DNA of 30,075 nt from Betaproteobacteria bacterium UBA2293. Lineage in GTDB: Bacteria; Pseudomonadota; Gammaproteobacteria; Burkholderiales; Rhodocyclaceae. Below the pieces are notes generated by a model. It was not told where the DNA came from and searched no databases. It worked only from the letters and a program-made list of their open reading frames with translations. Position numbers and translations under genes: made by a program. Location: the NCBI GenBank assembly GCA_002345845.1, contig DDWF01000304.1, forward strand, positions 1 to 30,075, in the 5' to 3' direction. This document shows, piece by piece, positions 21,394 through 30,075 of this stretch (positions are counted from its first letter, which is position 1; every line of letters starts with the position of its first letter).

Positions 21394-24243
21394 ATGGACC
21401 TGCAAATTCTCCTTCTTCTCGGCCAGGACGGCATCACCAACGGTGCCATCTACGCCCTGCTGGCACTGGCTCTGGTGCTGGTATTCACCGTCACCCGCGT
21501 CATCTTCATTCCACAGGGCGAATTCGTCGCCTTCGGCGCGCTGACCCTGGCCTCGCTGCAGGCCGGCCATGTGCCCGGCACCATCTGGTTGCTGCTCGGC
21601 CTCGGCTCGACGGTGGCCGTACTCGACGGCATCCGGCTGATCGGCGAAGGCCGTTACGCCAAGCTGCCGCCGCTGCTGATCTTCAACATCGGCGGGCCGC
21701 TGCTGGCCGCCGCCGGCCTCTTCGCCATCTCGCCGGCGCAACTGCCGCTCGCCGTCCAGGTGATCATCTCGATGCTGCTGGTGGTGCCGATGGGGCCGAT
21801 GATCTACCGCATCGCCTACCAGCCGCTGGCCAGTGCCTCGGTGCTGGTGCTGCTGATCGTCTCGGTCGCCGTGCACGTCGCCCTGGTCGGCCTCGGCCTG
21901 CTCTTCTTCGGCGCCGAAGGTTCGCGCACGCCGGCGTTCACCGAACTCTCCTTCGAACTGGCCGGGGCGCCACTGCAGGGGCAGACCATCCTGGTCGTCG
22001 TCGCCTCGGCGGTGCTGATCATCGGCCTCTATTTCTTTTTCGAGCGCACGCTCTACGGCAAGGCCCTGCGCGCCACCGCAATGAACCGCACCGGCGCGCG
22101 GCTGATGGGCATTCCGCCGATTCTCGCCGGCAAGCTGTGCTTCACGCTGTCGGCGGCCATCGGCGCCTTCTCCGGCATCCTGATTGCGCCGATCACCACC
22201 ATCTATTACGAATCGGGCTTCCTGATCGGTCTGAAGGGCTTCGTCGGCGCCATCATCGGCGGCCTCGCCTCCTATCCGCTGGCCGCCCTCGGCGCCATCC
22301 TGGTCGGCCTGCTGGAAGCCTATTCCTCCTTCTACGCCAGCGCCTTCAAGGAAGTGATCGTGTTCACACTGATCATTCCGGTGCTGCTCTGGCGTTCGCT
22401 GACGACGCGCCATGTCGAGGACAACGAAGAACATACCGACGAGGTCAACCCCGAGTCGCCGACCGCCCAGCCCCAGCGGCGCTGGCTGCGCCACCTGCCC
22501 TTCGCCGCTTTCATCGGCCTGCTGGTGGTGGCGCCAAACCTCCTGCCCGAGTTCTCGATCACCCTGCTCAACTACATCGGCCTCTACGCCATCGTTGCCA
22601 TCGGCCTGGTGCTGCTGACCGGCGTTGGCGGCCTGACCTCGTTCGGGCAGGCGGCTTTCGTCGGCGTCGGCGCCTACACGACGGCCTTCCTGACCACCAC
22701 CTACGGCCTGTCGCCCTGGCTGACGCTGTTCGTCGGCCTCGCCATCACCGCCGCCGTCGCGTTGTGCCTCGGTTTCATCACCCTGCGCATGGGCGGCCAT
22801 TACCTGCCGCTGGGCACCATCGCCTGGGGCATCAGCCTGTATTTCCTCTTCGGCAATCTCGAATTCCTCGGCGGCCACACCGGCATCACCAGCATTCCGC
22901 CGGTGTCGCTGTTCGGTTGGGAACTGAAGTCCGGTGACCAGTTCTACTACCTGATCTGGCTGGTCGTGCTGCTCGCCATCGTCGCCATCCGCAACCTGCT
23001 CGATTCACGCGAGGGCCGGGCGATCCGGGCGCTGCGCGGCGGTGTCGTGATGGCCGAGGCGATGGGCGTCAATACCCAGCGCACCAAGATCGTCATCTTC
23101 CTGATTGCCGCCCTGCTGGCCAGCACCTCGGGCTGGCTCTATGCGCACCTGCAGCGCTTCGTCAATCCGACGCCGTTCGGGCTGACCCAGGGTATCGAGT
23201 ACCTGTTCATGGTCGTTGTCGGCGGCATGGGCCATGTCTGGGGCGCCGTACTCGGCGCCGGGCTGATCACCATCGTCAAGCAGTGGTTGCAGGACTGGCT
23301 GCCGCAGATTCTTGGCCAGAGTGGCAATTTCGAGATCATCGTCTTCGGCATCGCCATGGTCATCGTCCTGCAAAAGGCTCGCGTCGGGTTGTGGCCGGTG
23401 ATCGTCAAACTGCTGCCCAGCCGTCCCCGGCAACGCACCGTTCCGACAGCCGAAATGCTGGTGAAGCGACCGACTGCAGCGCCCGGCGCGGTACTGCTCG
23501 AAGCCAGCGAAGTCACCAAGCGTTTCGGCGGCCTGGTCGCCAACAACAACATGGACCTCAGCGTCCGCGCCGGCGAAGTGATGGCTCTGATCGGCCCGAA
23601 CGGCGCCGGCAAGAGCACGATGTTCAACTGCATTTCCGGCGTTGACCCGGCCAGCGCCGGGAAAATCGCCTTCCTCGGCGCATCGACCGTCGACGAGGAT
23701 TCGCGCGCCATCGCCAAGCGCGGCATGAGCCGCACTTTCCAGCACGTGCGCCTGCTCGGCCAGATGACGGTCATCGAAAACGTTGCCATCGGCGCCCATC
23801 TGCGCGGCAGCAAGGGCGTCATCGCTGCCGCGCTGCGCCTCGACCGCGCCGAGGAAAACCGCCTGCTCGCCGAAGCCGCCCGCCAGGTCGAACGCGTCGG
23901 CCTGGCCGAGCATATGTTCGATCCGGCTGGCAGCCTCGCCCTCGGCCAGCAGCGCATCGTCGAAATCGCCCGCGCCCTGGCCTCCGACCCCTGCCTGCTG
24001 CTCCTCGACGAACCAGCCGCCGGCCTGCGCTACAAGGAAAAGCAGGCCCTGGCCGAACTGCTGCGCAAGCTGCGCGCCGAAGGCATGGGCATCCTGCTGG
24101 TCGAGCACGACATGGATTTCGTCATGGGTCTGGCCGACCGCGTGGTGGTCATGGAATTCGGCGAAAAGATCGCCGAAGGGCTGCCGGAACAGGTCCAGCA
24201 AGATCCGAAGGTTCTCGAAGCTTATCTGGGGGGCTTGGAGTAA
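21394..24243 (+). CDS. fused LivH-LivM-LivG branched-chain amino acid-type ABC transporter protein
   Basis: One uninterrupted frame of about 949 residues carries three usually separate proteins. Residues 1-338 are a LivH-type permease (GQDGITNGAIYALLALALVLVF, IPQGEFVAFGA). A charged linker (about 340-358, HVEDNEEHTDEVNPE) follows. Residues 360-670 are a LivM-type permease (LNYIGLYAIVAIGLVLLTGVGG, GQAAFVGVGAYT). Residues 700-949 are a LivG-type ATPase: Walker A GPNGAGKST at 734-742, signature-like LALGQQR in place of LSxGQQR, and Walker B LLLLDEP with Asp872 and Glu873. The ATG at 21394 gives a natural LivH start; the open frame begins at GTG 21367. LivF starts directly after the stop. The complex would sit in the inner membrane and pair with LivF and the two upstream binding proteins. 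Confidence 0.93.
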   Translation: MDLQILLLLGQDGITNGAIYALLALALVLVFTVTRVIFIPQGEFVAFGALTLASLQAGHVPGTIWLLLGLGSTVAVLDGIRLIGEGRYAKLPPLLIFNIGGPLLAAAGLFAISPAQLPLAVQVIISMLLVVPMGPMIYRIAYQPLASASVLVLLIVSVAVHVALVGLGLLFFGAEGSRTPAFTELSFELAGAPLQGQTILVVVASAVLIIGLYFFFERTLYGKALRATAMNRTGARLMGIPPILAGKLCFTLSAAIGAFSGILIAPITTIYYESGFLIGLKGFVGAIIGGLASYPLAALGAILVGLLEAYSSFYASAFKEVIVFTLIIPVLLWRSLTTRHVEDNEEHTDEVNPESPTAQPQRRWLRHLPFAAFIGLLVVAPNLLPEFSITLLNYIGLYAIVAIGLVLLTGVGGLTSFGQAAFVGVGAYTTAFLTTTYGLSPWLTLFVGLAITAAVALCLGFITLRMGGHYLPLGTIAWGISLYFLFGNLEFLGGHTGITSIPPVSLFGWELKSGDQFYYLIWLVVLLAIVAIRNLLDSREGRAIRALRGGVVMAEAMGVNTQRTKIVIFLIAALLASTSGWLYAHLQRFVNPTPFGLTQGIEYLFMVVVGGMGHVWGAVLGAGLITIVKQWLQDWLPQILGQSGNFEIIVFGIAMVIVLQKARVGLWPVIVKLLPSRPRQRTVPTAEMLVKRPTAAPGAVLLEASEVTKRFGGLVANNNMDLSVRAGEVMALIGPNGAGKSTMFNCISGVDPASAGKIAFLGASTVDEDSRAIAKRGMSRTFQHVRLLGQMTVIENVAIGAHLRGSKGVIAAALRLDRAEENRLLAEAARQVERVGLAEHMFDPAGSLALGQQRIVEIARALASDPCLLLLDEPAAGLRYKEKQALAELLRKLRAEGMGILLVEHDMDFVMGLADRVVVMEFGEKIAEGLPEQVQQDPKVLEAYLGGLE

Positions 24244-25005
24244 ATGGCAAGCAAGCACTCACACCTGCACGACCATGAAGTCATTCTCGACGTCAAGGAT
24301 CTGCGCGTCGCCTATGGCAAAGTCGAAGCGCTGCACAAGGTCAGCCTGACCATTCGCCGTGGCGAGATCGTTACCGTCATCGGCCCGAACGGCGCCGGCA
24401 AGACGACGCTGTTGTCGGCCTTGATGGGCTTGCTGCCCTCGCGTGGCGACATCGTCTACATGGGCCAGGCGCAGTGGCAGGAACGCTCGGTCGAACACCT
24501 CGTCCGCCACGGCATGACGCTGGTCCCGGAAAAGCGCGAACTGTTCGCCGAGATGAGCGTCGAGGACAATCTGCTGCTCGGCGCCTTCGACCGCTACCGC
24601 ACCGGCCACCGCGACCAGATGGAAACGATGGACGAGGTCTTCGAGCTGTTCCCGCGCCTTGAGGAACGCCGCGCCCAGCTGGCCGGCACGCTATCCGGCG
24701 GCGAGCGGCAGATGCTGGCGATGGGCCGGGCGCTGATGGCCAAGCCGAAGCTGCTGATGCTCGACGAGCCGAGCCTCGGCCTGGCGCCGCTGATCATCAA
24801 GGAAATCTTCAGGATCATCGGCGCCCTCAAGGAAACCGGCGTCGCCATCCTGCTCATCGAGCAGAATGCCCGCGCCGCGCTGCAGATTTCCGACTACGCC
24901 TACGTGCTGGAAACCGGCGAGGTGTCGCTGTCCGGGCCGAGCGCCGAACTGGCCGCCGACCCGCGCGTCATCGAGTCCTACCTGGGCCTCGGCCACAAGC
25001 ACTGA
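24244..25005 (+). CDS. livF: LivF-type ABC transporter ATPase
   Basis: A 253-residue ATPase. Walker A is GPNGAGKTT (about 48-56), the ABC signature LSGGERQM, Walker B LLMLDEPSLGL and the switch His region is LLIEQNARAA, where LivF proteins have Gln-Asn after Glu. The His-rich N-terminus (HSHLHDH, residues 5-11) and the C-terminal HKH are unusual. The start codon follows the stop of the fused gene without a gap, with GGAG upstream, so translation is coupled. It forms the second nucleotide-binding subunit with the LivG part of the fusion. Confidence 0.94.
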   Translation: MASKHSHLHDHEVILDVKDLRVAYGKVEALHKVSLTIRRGEIVTVIGPNGAGKTTLLSALMGLLPSRGDIVYMGQAQWQERSVEHLVRHGMTLVPEKRELFAEMSVEDNLLLGAFDRYRTGHRDQMETMDEVFELFPRLEERRAQLAGTLSGGERQMLAMGRALMAKPKLLMLDEPSLGLAPLIIKEIFRIIGALKETGVAILLIEQNARAALQISDYAYVLETGEVSLSGPSAELAADPRVIESYLGLGHKH

Positions 25006-25013
25006 AGCGCCGG

Positions 25014-25033
25014 GGCGGCGAACCACCGCCGCC
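25014..25033. terminator. GC-rich hairpin between convergent livF and DUF6600 genes
   Basis: GGCGGCG (25014-25020) and CGCCGCC (25027-25033) form a 7-bp stem with a 6-base loop in the 36-bp convergent gap. It could end both transcripts, but there is no T-tract. Confidence 0.4.
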
Positions 25034-25041
25034 GGCCAGGC

Positions 25042-26991
25042 TCAACGGCGGCCGCGCTCGTCGCCTTCCTCACCGCGCCCGCGTCGCTCGGACGACTGCC
25101 GTTCACGCGGCGCCTCAAGCTTCGTTTCCGGTGGCCGATTGGCAGGCTGCCGTGTCTCGGCTTCCGGCCGCCGGACGCTGCGGGTTTCCTCCTGACGCGG
25201 CCCCTCCGGCCGGACCACAGGTGGCCGTGCCTCAACCCGCATTTCACGCATCGGCGCCGGTGCTGGCGCAGCCTGGGGCAAAGACCGCGGCGCCGCCTCC
25301 TGGCGACGGAACTGCGGAGCCGCATCGCCCTCCGGCACCTCCCGACGGCCGCGATGATCGTCACCCTGTTCGCGCCGCGGCTCACGTTGGACTGGCGGCT
25401 GGGCACGTTCGGGCATGGGCTGCGGCAGTACGGCCGGGCTGCGGACCTCGGGAGCGACTGGCGCACGAACGGGGCGACTATCCTGACGCTGATCACGCAC
25501 CGGCTCGCGCACCACCGATGGAACAGCGCCTGCCGGCGCCCGCTCCGGCTGCACTACCCGCTCCGCCTGAACCGGGCGGCGACTCGGGGCCGCTTCGCGC
25601 GCGGCCGGAGGCGGCTGACGGGAATCCGGTTCGGCCCGCCGTTCCGGCCGCGACGCCACTGCTTCGTGCCGGGAACGGTCTTCCGTCCGCGGTCGACGGG
25701 CCTCGGGGGCCGGTGCCAGCCATTCCTTCGCCGGCGACACGGCAGCAACCGGTGCCCGGCCAAGATCATGACGTTCAACACGACGGAACTCCTGCCTGGT
25801 GATGCTCCGACCTTCGCGCAGCTGATTGGCCGGAACCACGGTCACGGCCTGCGGGCTGTCGCGATGGGCAAAACGCTCGTGCCGCTCGCCCCGTGCCGCC
25901 CGTTCGATGACATTGACGTTGTAAACATGAGTGACATTGAGACGACGGATATAGGTCGGACTGTAGCGGTAGTGCGGCACATAGACTTCGCGCGGGGCCA
26001 ACGGGAACCAGCCGACCGCCGGTGCGGCACCGAAGCTGAAGCTGACACTCCACCCGGGATTGCCGATCCAGGCAACCAGCGCCGGCGCATACACGGGCCG
26101 TTCCGCCCGCCGTCCGGGAATCCACGCCCAGCGACCATGGATCTGCAGCCAGCGACCATAATGGAAGGGTGCGAAACCCCACGGGGCGGCGTCAATCCAG
26201 GTCCAGCCCCAAGGGGCGACCCAGGCCCAGCGGCCAAAGCGGTAGGGGGCCCAGTCGGCGGCAATCGCCCGCGGGTACCAAACGCTGCCGTACTCGCCAT
26301 GAGCGTCCCAGTCACCATATGCGTCGAGATCCTGGTAGCCGGTCATGTAGGGCGATACGTGGCGCCGGGCCTGGCTGGCCATCGTCAGATTCTCGCGTTC
26401 GCTGACCCAGTGGTCGAAAGCATCCGCGCGGTCGGCGCTGGCGACGCGCAGGCTGCCATCGGCAAAGAGCACCGCCTTGTTGCCGGCCGCCACTTGCAGG
26501 CGACCGCCAGCGTGCTCGATGCTGGCCAGACCGGCGAGGGTGGTCAATTCACTACGCCCACCTTCGACTTCGAGCCGGTAGCGGCCGGCAGCCAGGAAGC
26601 GGAGGTCGGCACCTGGAAGACGCAGGACGAGGTCGGCAGCCTGTTCAGCTTCCATGAAGCTGACCGCCAAGCGTCCAGCGGCAAGATTGAGGGCCACCTG
26701 CTGATCGTCGACCCGGGCGAAGTCGACCTGGGTGTTGTCGGCCAGCCGCAGGGCGGTCGAATCGATCCAGATTTCCGCCCGCCCACGCTCGCCGGTGTGC
26801 ACGACGGCGCCACTGCTGATCGGCCAGTTGGCCGTCGCCGGCTGCAGGGCTTCGTCGCGGCCAGTAGCGAACCAGACACGGTCTTCGAGATAGGCCAGGC
26901 GGCCGACCCGGTCCGGCGGATCAGCCAGCGCCACTGCCGGGGCGAGCAAGGTAAGAGCGGCGAATAAAACACCAAAGTAACGCAGCAACAT
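25042..26991 (-). CDS. FecR-like/DUF6600 secreted protein with a disordered Pro/Arg tail
   Basis: A protein of about 649 residues with a signal peptide (about 1-22, ending VALA). A FecR-like beta domain (about 25-195) contains GERGRAEIWIDSTALRLADN. A Trp/Tyr-rich DUF6600-type region (about 215-340) follows, with repeats such as FGRWAWVAPWGWTWIDAAPWGF and HYGRW. From about residue 400 to the end the chain is Pro/Arg/Glu-rich and probably disordered. DUF6600 proteins are predicted envelope proteins of unknown function. Adjacent ATG codons lie at 26994 and 26991; GGGAG is better spaced for the second. The gene faces livF and shares its strand with the response-regulator gene upstream, 122 bp away. 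Confidence 0.85.
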   Translation of the reverse strand: MLLRYFGVLFAALTLLAPAVALADPPDRVGRLAYLEDRVWFATGRDEALQPATANWPISSGAVVHTGERGRAEIWIDSTALRLADNTQVDFARVDDQQVALNLAAGRLAVSFMEAEQAADLVLRLPGADLRFLAAGRYRLEVEGGRSELTTLAGLASIEHAGGRLQVAAGNKAVLFADGSLRVASADRADAFDHWVSERENLTMASQARRHVSPYMTGYQDLDAYGDWDAHGEYGSVWYPRAIAADWAPYRFGRWAWVAPWGWTWIDAAPWGFAPFHYGRWLQIHGRWAWIPGRRAERPVYAPALVAWIGNPGWSVSFSFGAAPAVGWFPLAPREVYVPHYRYSPTYIRRLNVTHVYNVNVIERAARGERHERFAHRDSPQAVTVVPANQLREGRSITRQEFRRVERHDLGRAPVAAVSPAKEWLAPAPEARRPRTEDRSRHEAVASRPERRAEPDSRQPPPAAREAAPSRRPVQAERVVQPERAPAGAVPSVVREPVRDQRQDSRPVRAPVAPEVRSPAVLPQPMPERAQPPVQREPRREQGDDHRGRREVPEGDAAPQFRRQEAAPRSLPQAAPAPAPMREMRVEARPPVVRPEGPRQEETRSVRRPEAETRQPANRPPETKLEAPRERQSSERRGRGEEGDERGRR

Positions 26992-27112
26992 CATCGACTC
27001 CCGAAACTGGTTTGACCACCGGCGGAGCCGGGGCATGTACCGATTAACGCACCGCCCGCCGTTTCGATCTACCGGCGCTGCGTGGCAAGTCGTTTCAGGA
27101 TGTTGCTGTTGC

Positions 27113-28804
27113 CTACTCCTGGGCTTCAGTGGTGATGCCGTATTTGCGTGCGACGGTTACGTACATTTCGCGCGCCGAGGCCACCTTGGGACTCTTGCGG
27201 TCCTTGCGCTGGGCCCGCGCCAGATAGTCCTGGGCCTTGGCCGCCAGTTCGGCATCCCAGCCCTTCTTGTCCAGCAGGGTGAAGATGGCCTTGGCGGCGT
27301 TGACCAGGAACTGCAGGTTGGGCACCTGCTCAACGGCCTGAATGAGCAGCCGCACCGAGCCTTCGAAATCGCCGTTGCGCGCCGCCAGTACGCCCTTGTT
27401 GTTGAGATCGACGATCTCCCGGCCGACCTGGTCGAGCAGCGCCTTGCCGGCATCTGGCTGGCCGGTCTTGGCGAAGACCTGGGTGATGTGGTCGATCAGG
27501 TGCGGGTCTTCGTTATTTTCCGCGGCCACCTGACGCATGATTTTCTGCGCCGCAGCGGTCTGGCCAGTGGCGTAGCAGGCGTGGGCGAGATCGACGACCA
27601 GGCGCTGCGAGGCGTGCTCGCCTCTGGCCGCCGTGTCACTGGCAATTTCCTGCTGCAGTTCGAGCGCCTGACTGACCAGTTGCTGCGCCTTTTCCGGCGA
27701 TCCCTCCTGGCTCAGGCAGAGACTCTCGGTCACCAGAGCGGCCAACTCGGCCTGCTTGTCACCGCGCCATTCGCGCTTCATTTCGCTGGCGATCTTGCGT
27801 GAGGCGGCGACATTGCCGCGCTCGACCAGCACGCGCGACAGATTGGCGAAATCGTCGACATTGCGCAGGCTCGATCCCCGATTGCGCTCGATGACCTTGC
27901 CGTAGGCTTTTTCCGCCGCCGGCAGATCGTTGTTGCGGGCGGCGACGTCGCCGACCAGGCGCTGGCGCAAGGTGTTGTGCGGTGAGGCATCGGCCGCCCG
28001 TTGCAGCACCTGCTGGGCCGCCTGCAGCTTGCCCTTGGCCTCGTGCACCGAGGCGAGAAAATCGTAGGCGCTGAGGTATTCCGGCGCTTCCTGCGTCACC
28101 TGATCGGCCAGTTGCTCGGCCTCATCAAGCGCTCCACGGTCGCGCAGGGCGACCGCCAGCCCCATTTTCGCCCAAGGCACCACACGGCCATCGAGTACGC
28201 GGCGAAAGACTTCCTCGGCCTCGGCCGTACGACCCAGGGTGTGCAGCAGTTCACCCTTGAAACGCAGGGCGTCATACATGTACAGCGGCTGCTGCTGGAT
28301 CACCCTGTCGGCGGCGGCAATCGCCTCGACCAGTGCGCCGCGCTCGATCTGCTCGTAGATCTTGCGCAGCACGTGCTTCTTGTAGATCGCCTTGATCAGC
28401 CGGGCCTGCAACTGATCGGCGGTGAACGGCTTGATCAGGTAGTCATCCGGCGCCAGTTCGGCCAGGGCGACGACATTGGTGTAGCCGCGCTCGCTGGTGA
28501 TGATCAGGTAGACCGTCGACAGCGGAATGAGATGGGCATGACGCAACTCTTCCAGCAGCTGTTGGCCGTCACGGCCATCATCGAGGACAAAATCGGAAAG
28601 GATGATGTCGAAGCGATTGGCCTTGACCTGGCGGATCACCTCGGCCGAATTGCCCGCCCCGTGTACCGCCGTGACGCCGATGGCGCCGAGCATCAGGCGC
28701 ATCGAATCACGCGCTGGCGAGTGGCGGTCGACAATCAGTACCCGTTTCTTGGTGAGTGTCTGCTGGAGAACCAGCAGCATCTCTTCGTTATCGAGGGGAT
28801 TCAT
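27113..28804 (-). CDS. response regulator receiver domain fused to TPR repeats
   Basis: A 563-residue protein with a CheY-like receiver domain (about 18-140): acidic pocket in VLIVDRHSP, phospho-acceptor Asp71 in IILSDFVLDDG, Thr/Ser at 103-104 and Lys125 in DYLIKPF. The remainder (about 145-555) is an all-helical array with TPR character (LRFKGELLHTLGRTAEAEEVFRRVL; YDFLASVHEAKGKLQAAQQVLQRA). No DNA-binding or enzymatic output domain is visible, so phosphorylation probably changes protein-protein contacts. No histidine kinase is nearby. The start is uncertain: ATG 28804 lacks a clear ribosome binding site and ATG 28780 follows GAAGAG closely. It is divergent from mnmG. Confidence 0.9.
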   Translation of the reverse strand: MNPLDNEEMLLVLQQTLTKKRVLIVDRHSPARDSMRLMLGAIGVTAVHGAGNSAEVIRQVKANRFDIILSDFVLDDGRDGQQLLEELRHAHLIPLSTVYLIITSERGYTNVVALAELAPDDYLIKPFTADQLQARLIKAIYKKHVLRKIYEQIERGALVEAIAAADRVIQQQPLYMYDALRFKGELLHTLGRTAEAEEVFRRVLDGRVVPWAKMGLAVALRDRGALDEAEQLADQVTQEAPEYLSAYDFLASVHEAKGKLQAAQQVLQRAADASPHNTLRQRLVGDVAARNNDLPAAEKAYGKVIERNRGSSLRNVDDFANLSRVLVERGNVAASRKIASEMKREWRGDKQAELAALVTESLCLSQEGSPEKAQQLVSQALELQQEIASDTAARGEHASQRLVVDLAHACYATGQTAAAQKIMRQVAAENNEDPHLIDHITQVFAKTGQPDAGKALLDQVGREIVDLNNKGVLAARNGDFEGSVRLLIQAVEQVPNLQFLVNAAKAIFTLLDKKGWDAELAAKAQDYLARAQRKDRKSPKVASAREMYVTVARKYGITTEAQE

Positions 28805-28902
28805 GAGCGTTGGGCAATTTGGCGTATGCGCTGCAAGTTACTGCAGTTCGCCAGGCACAGCAAGACGGCCCGGAAAAACTTCGAGTTTTCAGCGCCCTGA
28901 CG

Positions 28903-28908
28903 TAAAAT
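28903..28908 (+). promoter_or_regulatory. possible -10 element of mnmG
   Basis: TAAAAT lies 37 bp upstream of the mnmG start in the 141-bp divergent intergenic region. A weak TTCGAG lies 17 nt before it. Predicted only from position and similarity to TATAAT. Confidence 0.35.
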
Positions 28909-28945
28909 CCGCGGTCCAGTCCCGCAGCGCAGCAAACCGTCCCAG

Positions 28946-30075
28946 ATGCTCTATCCCACCCGTTTCGATGTCATCGTCGTCGGCGGCGGTCATGCCGGCA
29001 CCGAAGCTGCGCTGGCCGCGGCACGGGCGGGTGCGAGCACGCTGCTGCTGACGCACAATCTCGACACGCTCGGGGCGATGAGCTGCAACCCGTCGATCGG
29101 CGGCATCGGCAAGGGCCATCTGGTCCGCGAGGTCGATGCGCTGGGTGGCGCCATGGCCGCCGCCACCGACGAAGCCGGCATCCAGTTCCGCATCCTCAAT
29201 GCCTCGAAGGGCCCGGCCGTACGCGCCACCCGCGCCCAGGCCGACCGCGTGCTGTACAAACAGGCCATCCGTTGGCGCCTGGAAAACCAGCCCAATCTGA
29301 CCATCTTCGCTGAAGCCTGCGACGACCTGATCGTCGAAGGCGACAAGGTCTGCGGTGCGGTCACGCAACTGGGCATCCGTTTCATGGCTGAGGCCGTGGT
29401 GTTGACCGCCGGCACTTTCCTCAACGGCAAAATCCACGTCGGGCTGGAGAATTACACCGGCGGGCGCATGGGCGATCCGCCCTCGGTCTCGCTGGCCGCC
29501 CGGCTGAAGGAACTGCAGCTACCGCAGGGCCGCCTGAAAACCGGCACGCCGCCACGCCTGGATGGCAAGACCATCAACTTCTCGGTGATGGAAGAGCAGC
29601 ACTCGGACAATCCGCTGCCGGTCTTTTCCTTCCTCGGCAATGCGGCGCAGCACCCGAAACAGCTGCCGTGCTGGATCACCGAAACCAACGAGCAGACGCA
29701 CGACATCATCCGCAGCGGACTGGACCGCTCGCCGATGTACACCGGCGTCATCGAAGGTGTCGGCCCGCGCTACTGCCCGTCGATCGAAGACAAGATCCAT
29801 CGCTTCGCCGACAAGAACCAGCACAACGTCTTCCTTGAGCCGGAAGGCCTGACGACACACGAGATCTACCCGAACGGCGTGTCCACCAGCCTGCCCTTCG
29901 ACATCCAGCTGGCGCTGGTACGCTCGATCAAGGGTCTGGAGAACTGCCACATTCTGCGCCCCGGTTACGCCATCGAATACGATTTCTACGATCCGCGCGG
30001 GCTCAAGGACACGTTGGAGAGCAAGGCCATCAACGGTCTCTTCTTCGCCGGCCAGATCAACGGCACCACCGGCTA
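28946..30075 (+). CDS. mnmG: tRNA uridine-5-carboxymethylaminomethyl modification enzyme MnmG (N-terminal part)
   Basis: The gene runs off the window end; 376 codons of about 630 are visible and no stop is reached. The N-terminus carries the FAD-binding [23 protein letters not shown], then [40 protein letters not shown], the [10 protein letters not shown] segment, [12 protein letters not shown] and [10 protein letters not shown], all diagnostic of MnmG (GidA). With MnmE it installs the cmnm5 group on wobble uridine 34 of certain tRNAs, using FAD and methylenetetrahydrofolate. In many bacteria mnmG lies near rsmG and parAB close to the replication origin; those genes would lie beyond this window. 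Confidence 0.97.
   Translation, partial: MLYPTRFDVIVVGGGHAGTEAALAAARAGASTLLLTHNLDTLGAMSCNPSIGGIGKGHLVREVDALGGAMAAATDEAGIQFRILNASKGPAVRATRAQADRVLYKQAIRWRLENQPNLTIFAEACDDLIVEGDKVCGAVTQLGIRFMAEAVVLTAGTFLNGKIHVGLENYTGGRMGDPPSVSLAARLKELQLPQGRLKTGTPPRLDGKTINFSVMEEQHSDNPLPVFSFLGNAAQHPKQLPCWITETNEQTHDIIRSGLDRSPMYTGVIEGVGPRYCPSIEDKIHRFADKNQHNVFLEPEGLTTHEIYPNGVSTSLPFDIQLALVRSIKGLENCHILRPGYAIEYDFYDPRGLKDTLESKAINGLFFAGQINGTTG

Noticed and set aside
21214..22878. 554-codon minus-strand open frame antisense to the liv permease
   Set aside because: Extreme Gln/Gly/Asp/Glu/Arg composition typical of the antisense of membrane genes; the opposite strand encodes LivH/LivM.
25354..26967. 537-codon plus-strand open frame antisense to the DUF6600 gene
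   Set aside because: The minus-strand frame has a signal peptide, FecR/DUF6600 motifs and a ribosome binding site; the antisense frame has none of these.
28889..29437. 182-codon minus-strand open frame opposite mnmG
   Set aside because: The plus strand encodes MnmG with diagnostic motifs; the antisense frame has no domain.

Overview
The window looks like a chromosomal segment of a betaproteobacterium, most likely of the Rhodocyclales (Dechloromonas/Azonexus-like). The evidence is high GC, a circularly permuted (two-piece) tmRNA gene of the kind known from one betaproteobacterial lineage, a Man-type EIIA-HPr-EI phosphotransferase set without a sugar permease, and a Liv-type transporter. No insertion sequence, prophage, CRISPR array, tRNA or rRNA was seen.

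Layout. 1-833: 3' end of a HerA/YjgR-type (DUF853) ATPase. 841-2012 (minus): an alpha/beta hydrolase and a DUF2917 protein, divergent from two tandem LysR regulators (2128-3938). 4087-5153: a DUF4870-like membrane protein, an internally deleted VapC-type PIN gene, and a 371-base stretch without a credible gene. 5154-6068: ilvE. 6103-9367 (minus): LysR, an SbtA-like bicarbonate permease and its PII-like partner, then a TIR-transmembrane-beta-domain protein. 9466-11547: an MFS and an EamA transporter. 11576-13985: EIIA(Man), HPr and EI. 14188-17817: an OprC/NosA-like copper TonB-dependent receptor, a Crp/Fnr regulator and TonB. 17837-18148 (minus): the permuted ssrA and its promoter. 18169-18768 (minus): ribE. 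18911-25005: two tandem periplasmic binding proteins, a LivH-LivM-LivG triple-fusion protein and LivF. 25042-28804 (minus): a FecR/DUF6600 envelope protein and a response-regulator-TPR protein. 28946-end: mnmG (gidA), cut by the window edge.

How the genes work together. Three cassettes are coherent: copper import (outer-membrane receptor, regulator, energy transducer); branched-chain-amino-acid-type ABC uptake (two binding proteins, fused permease-permease-ATPase, second ATPase), with strong stem-loops after each binding-protein gene; and inorganic-carbon uptake (LysR, SbtA, PII-like), which may extend to the TIR gene. The PTS trio has no permease here and is probably regulatory.

The most notable observations are the permuted tmRNA with tag ANDEQFAIAA, the triple-fusion Liv transporter, the TIR protein with a predicted extracytoplasmic domain, and the copper receptor with both halves of the CxxxM/HxM copper site. 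None is firmly a new system. The TIR gene and the copper operon with its 15-bp palindrome have the most unexplained biology.
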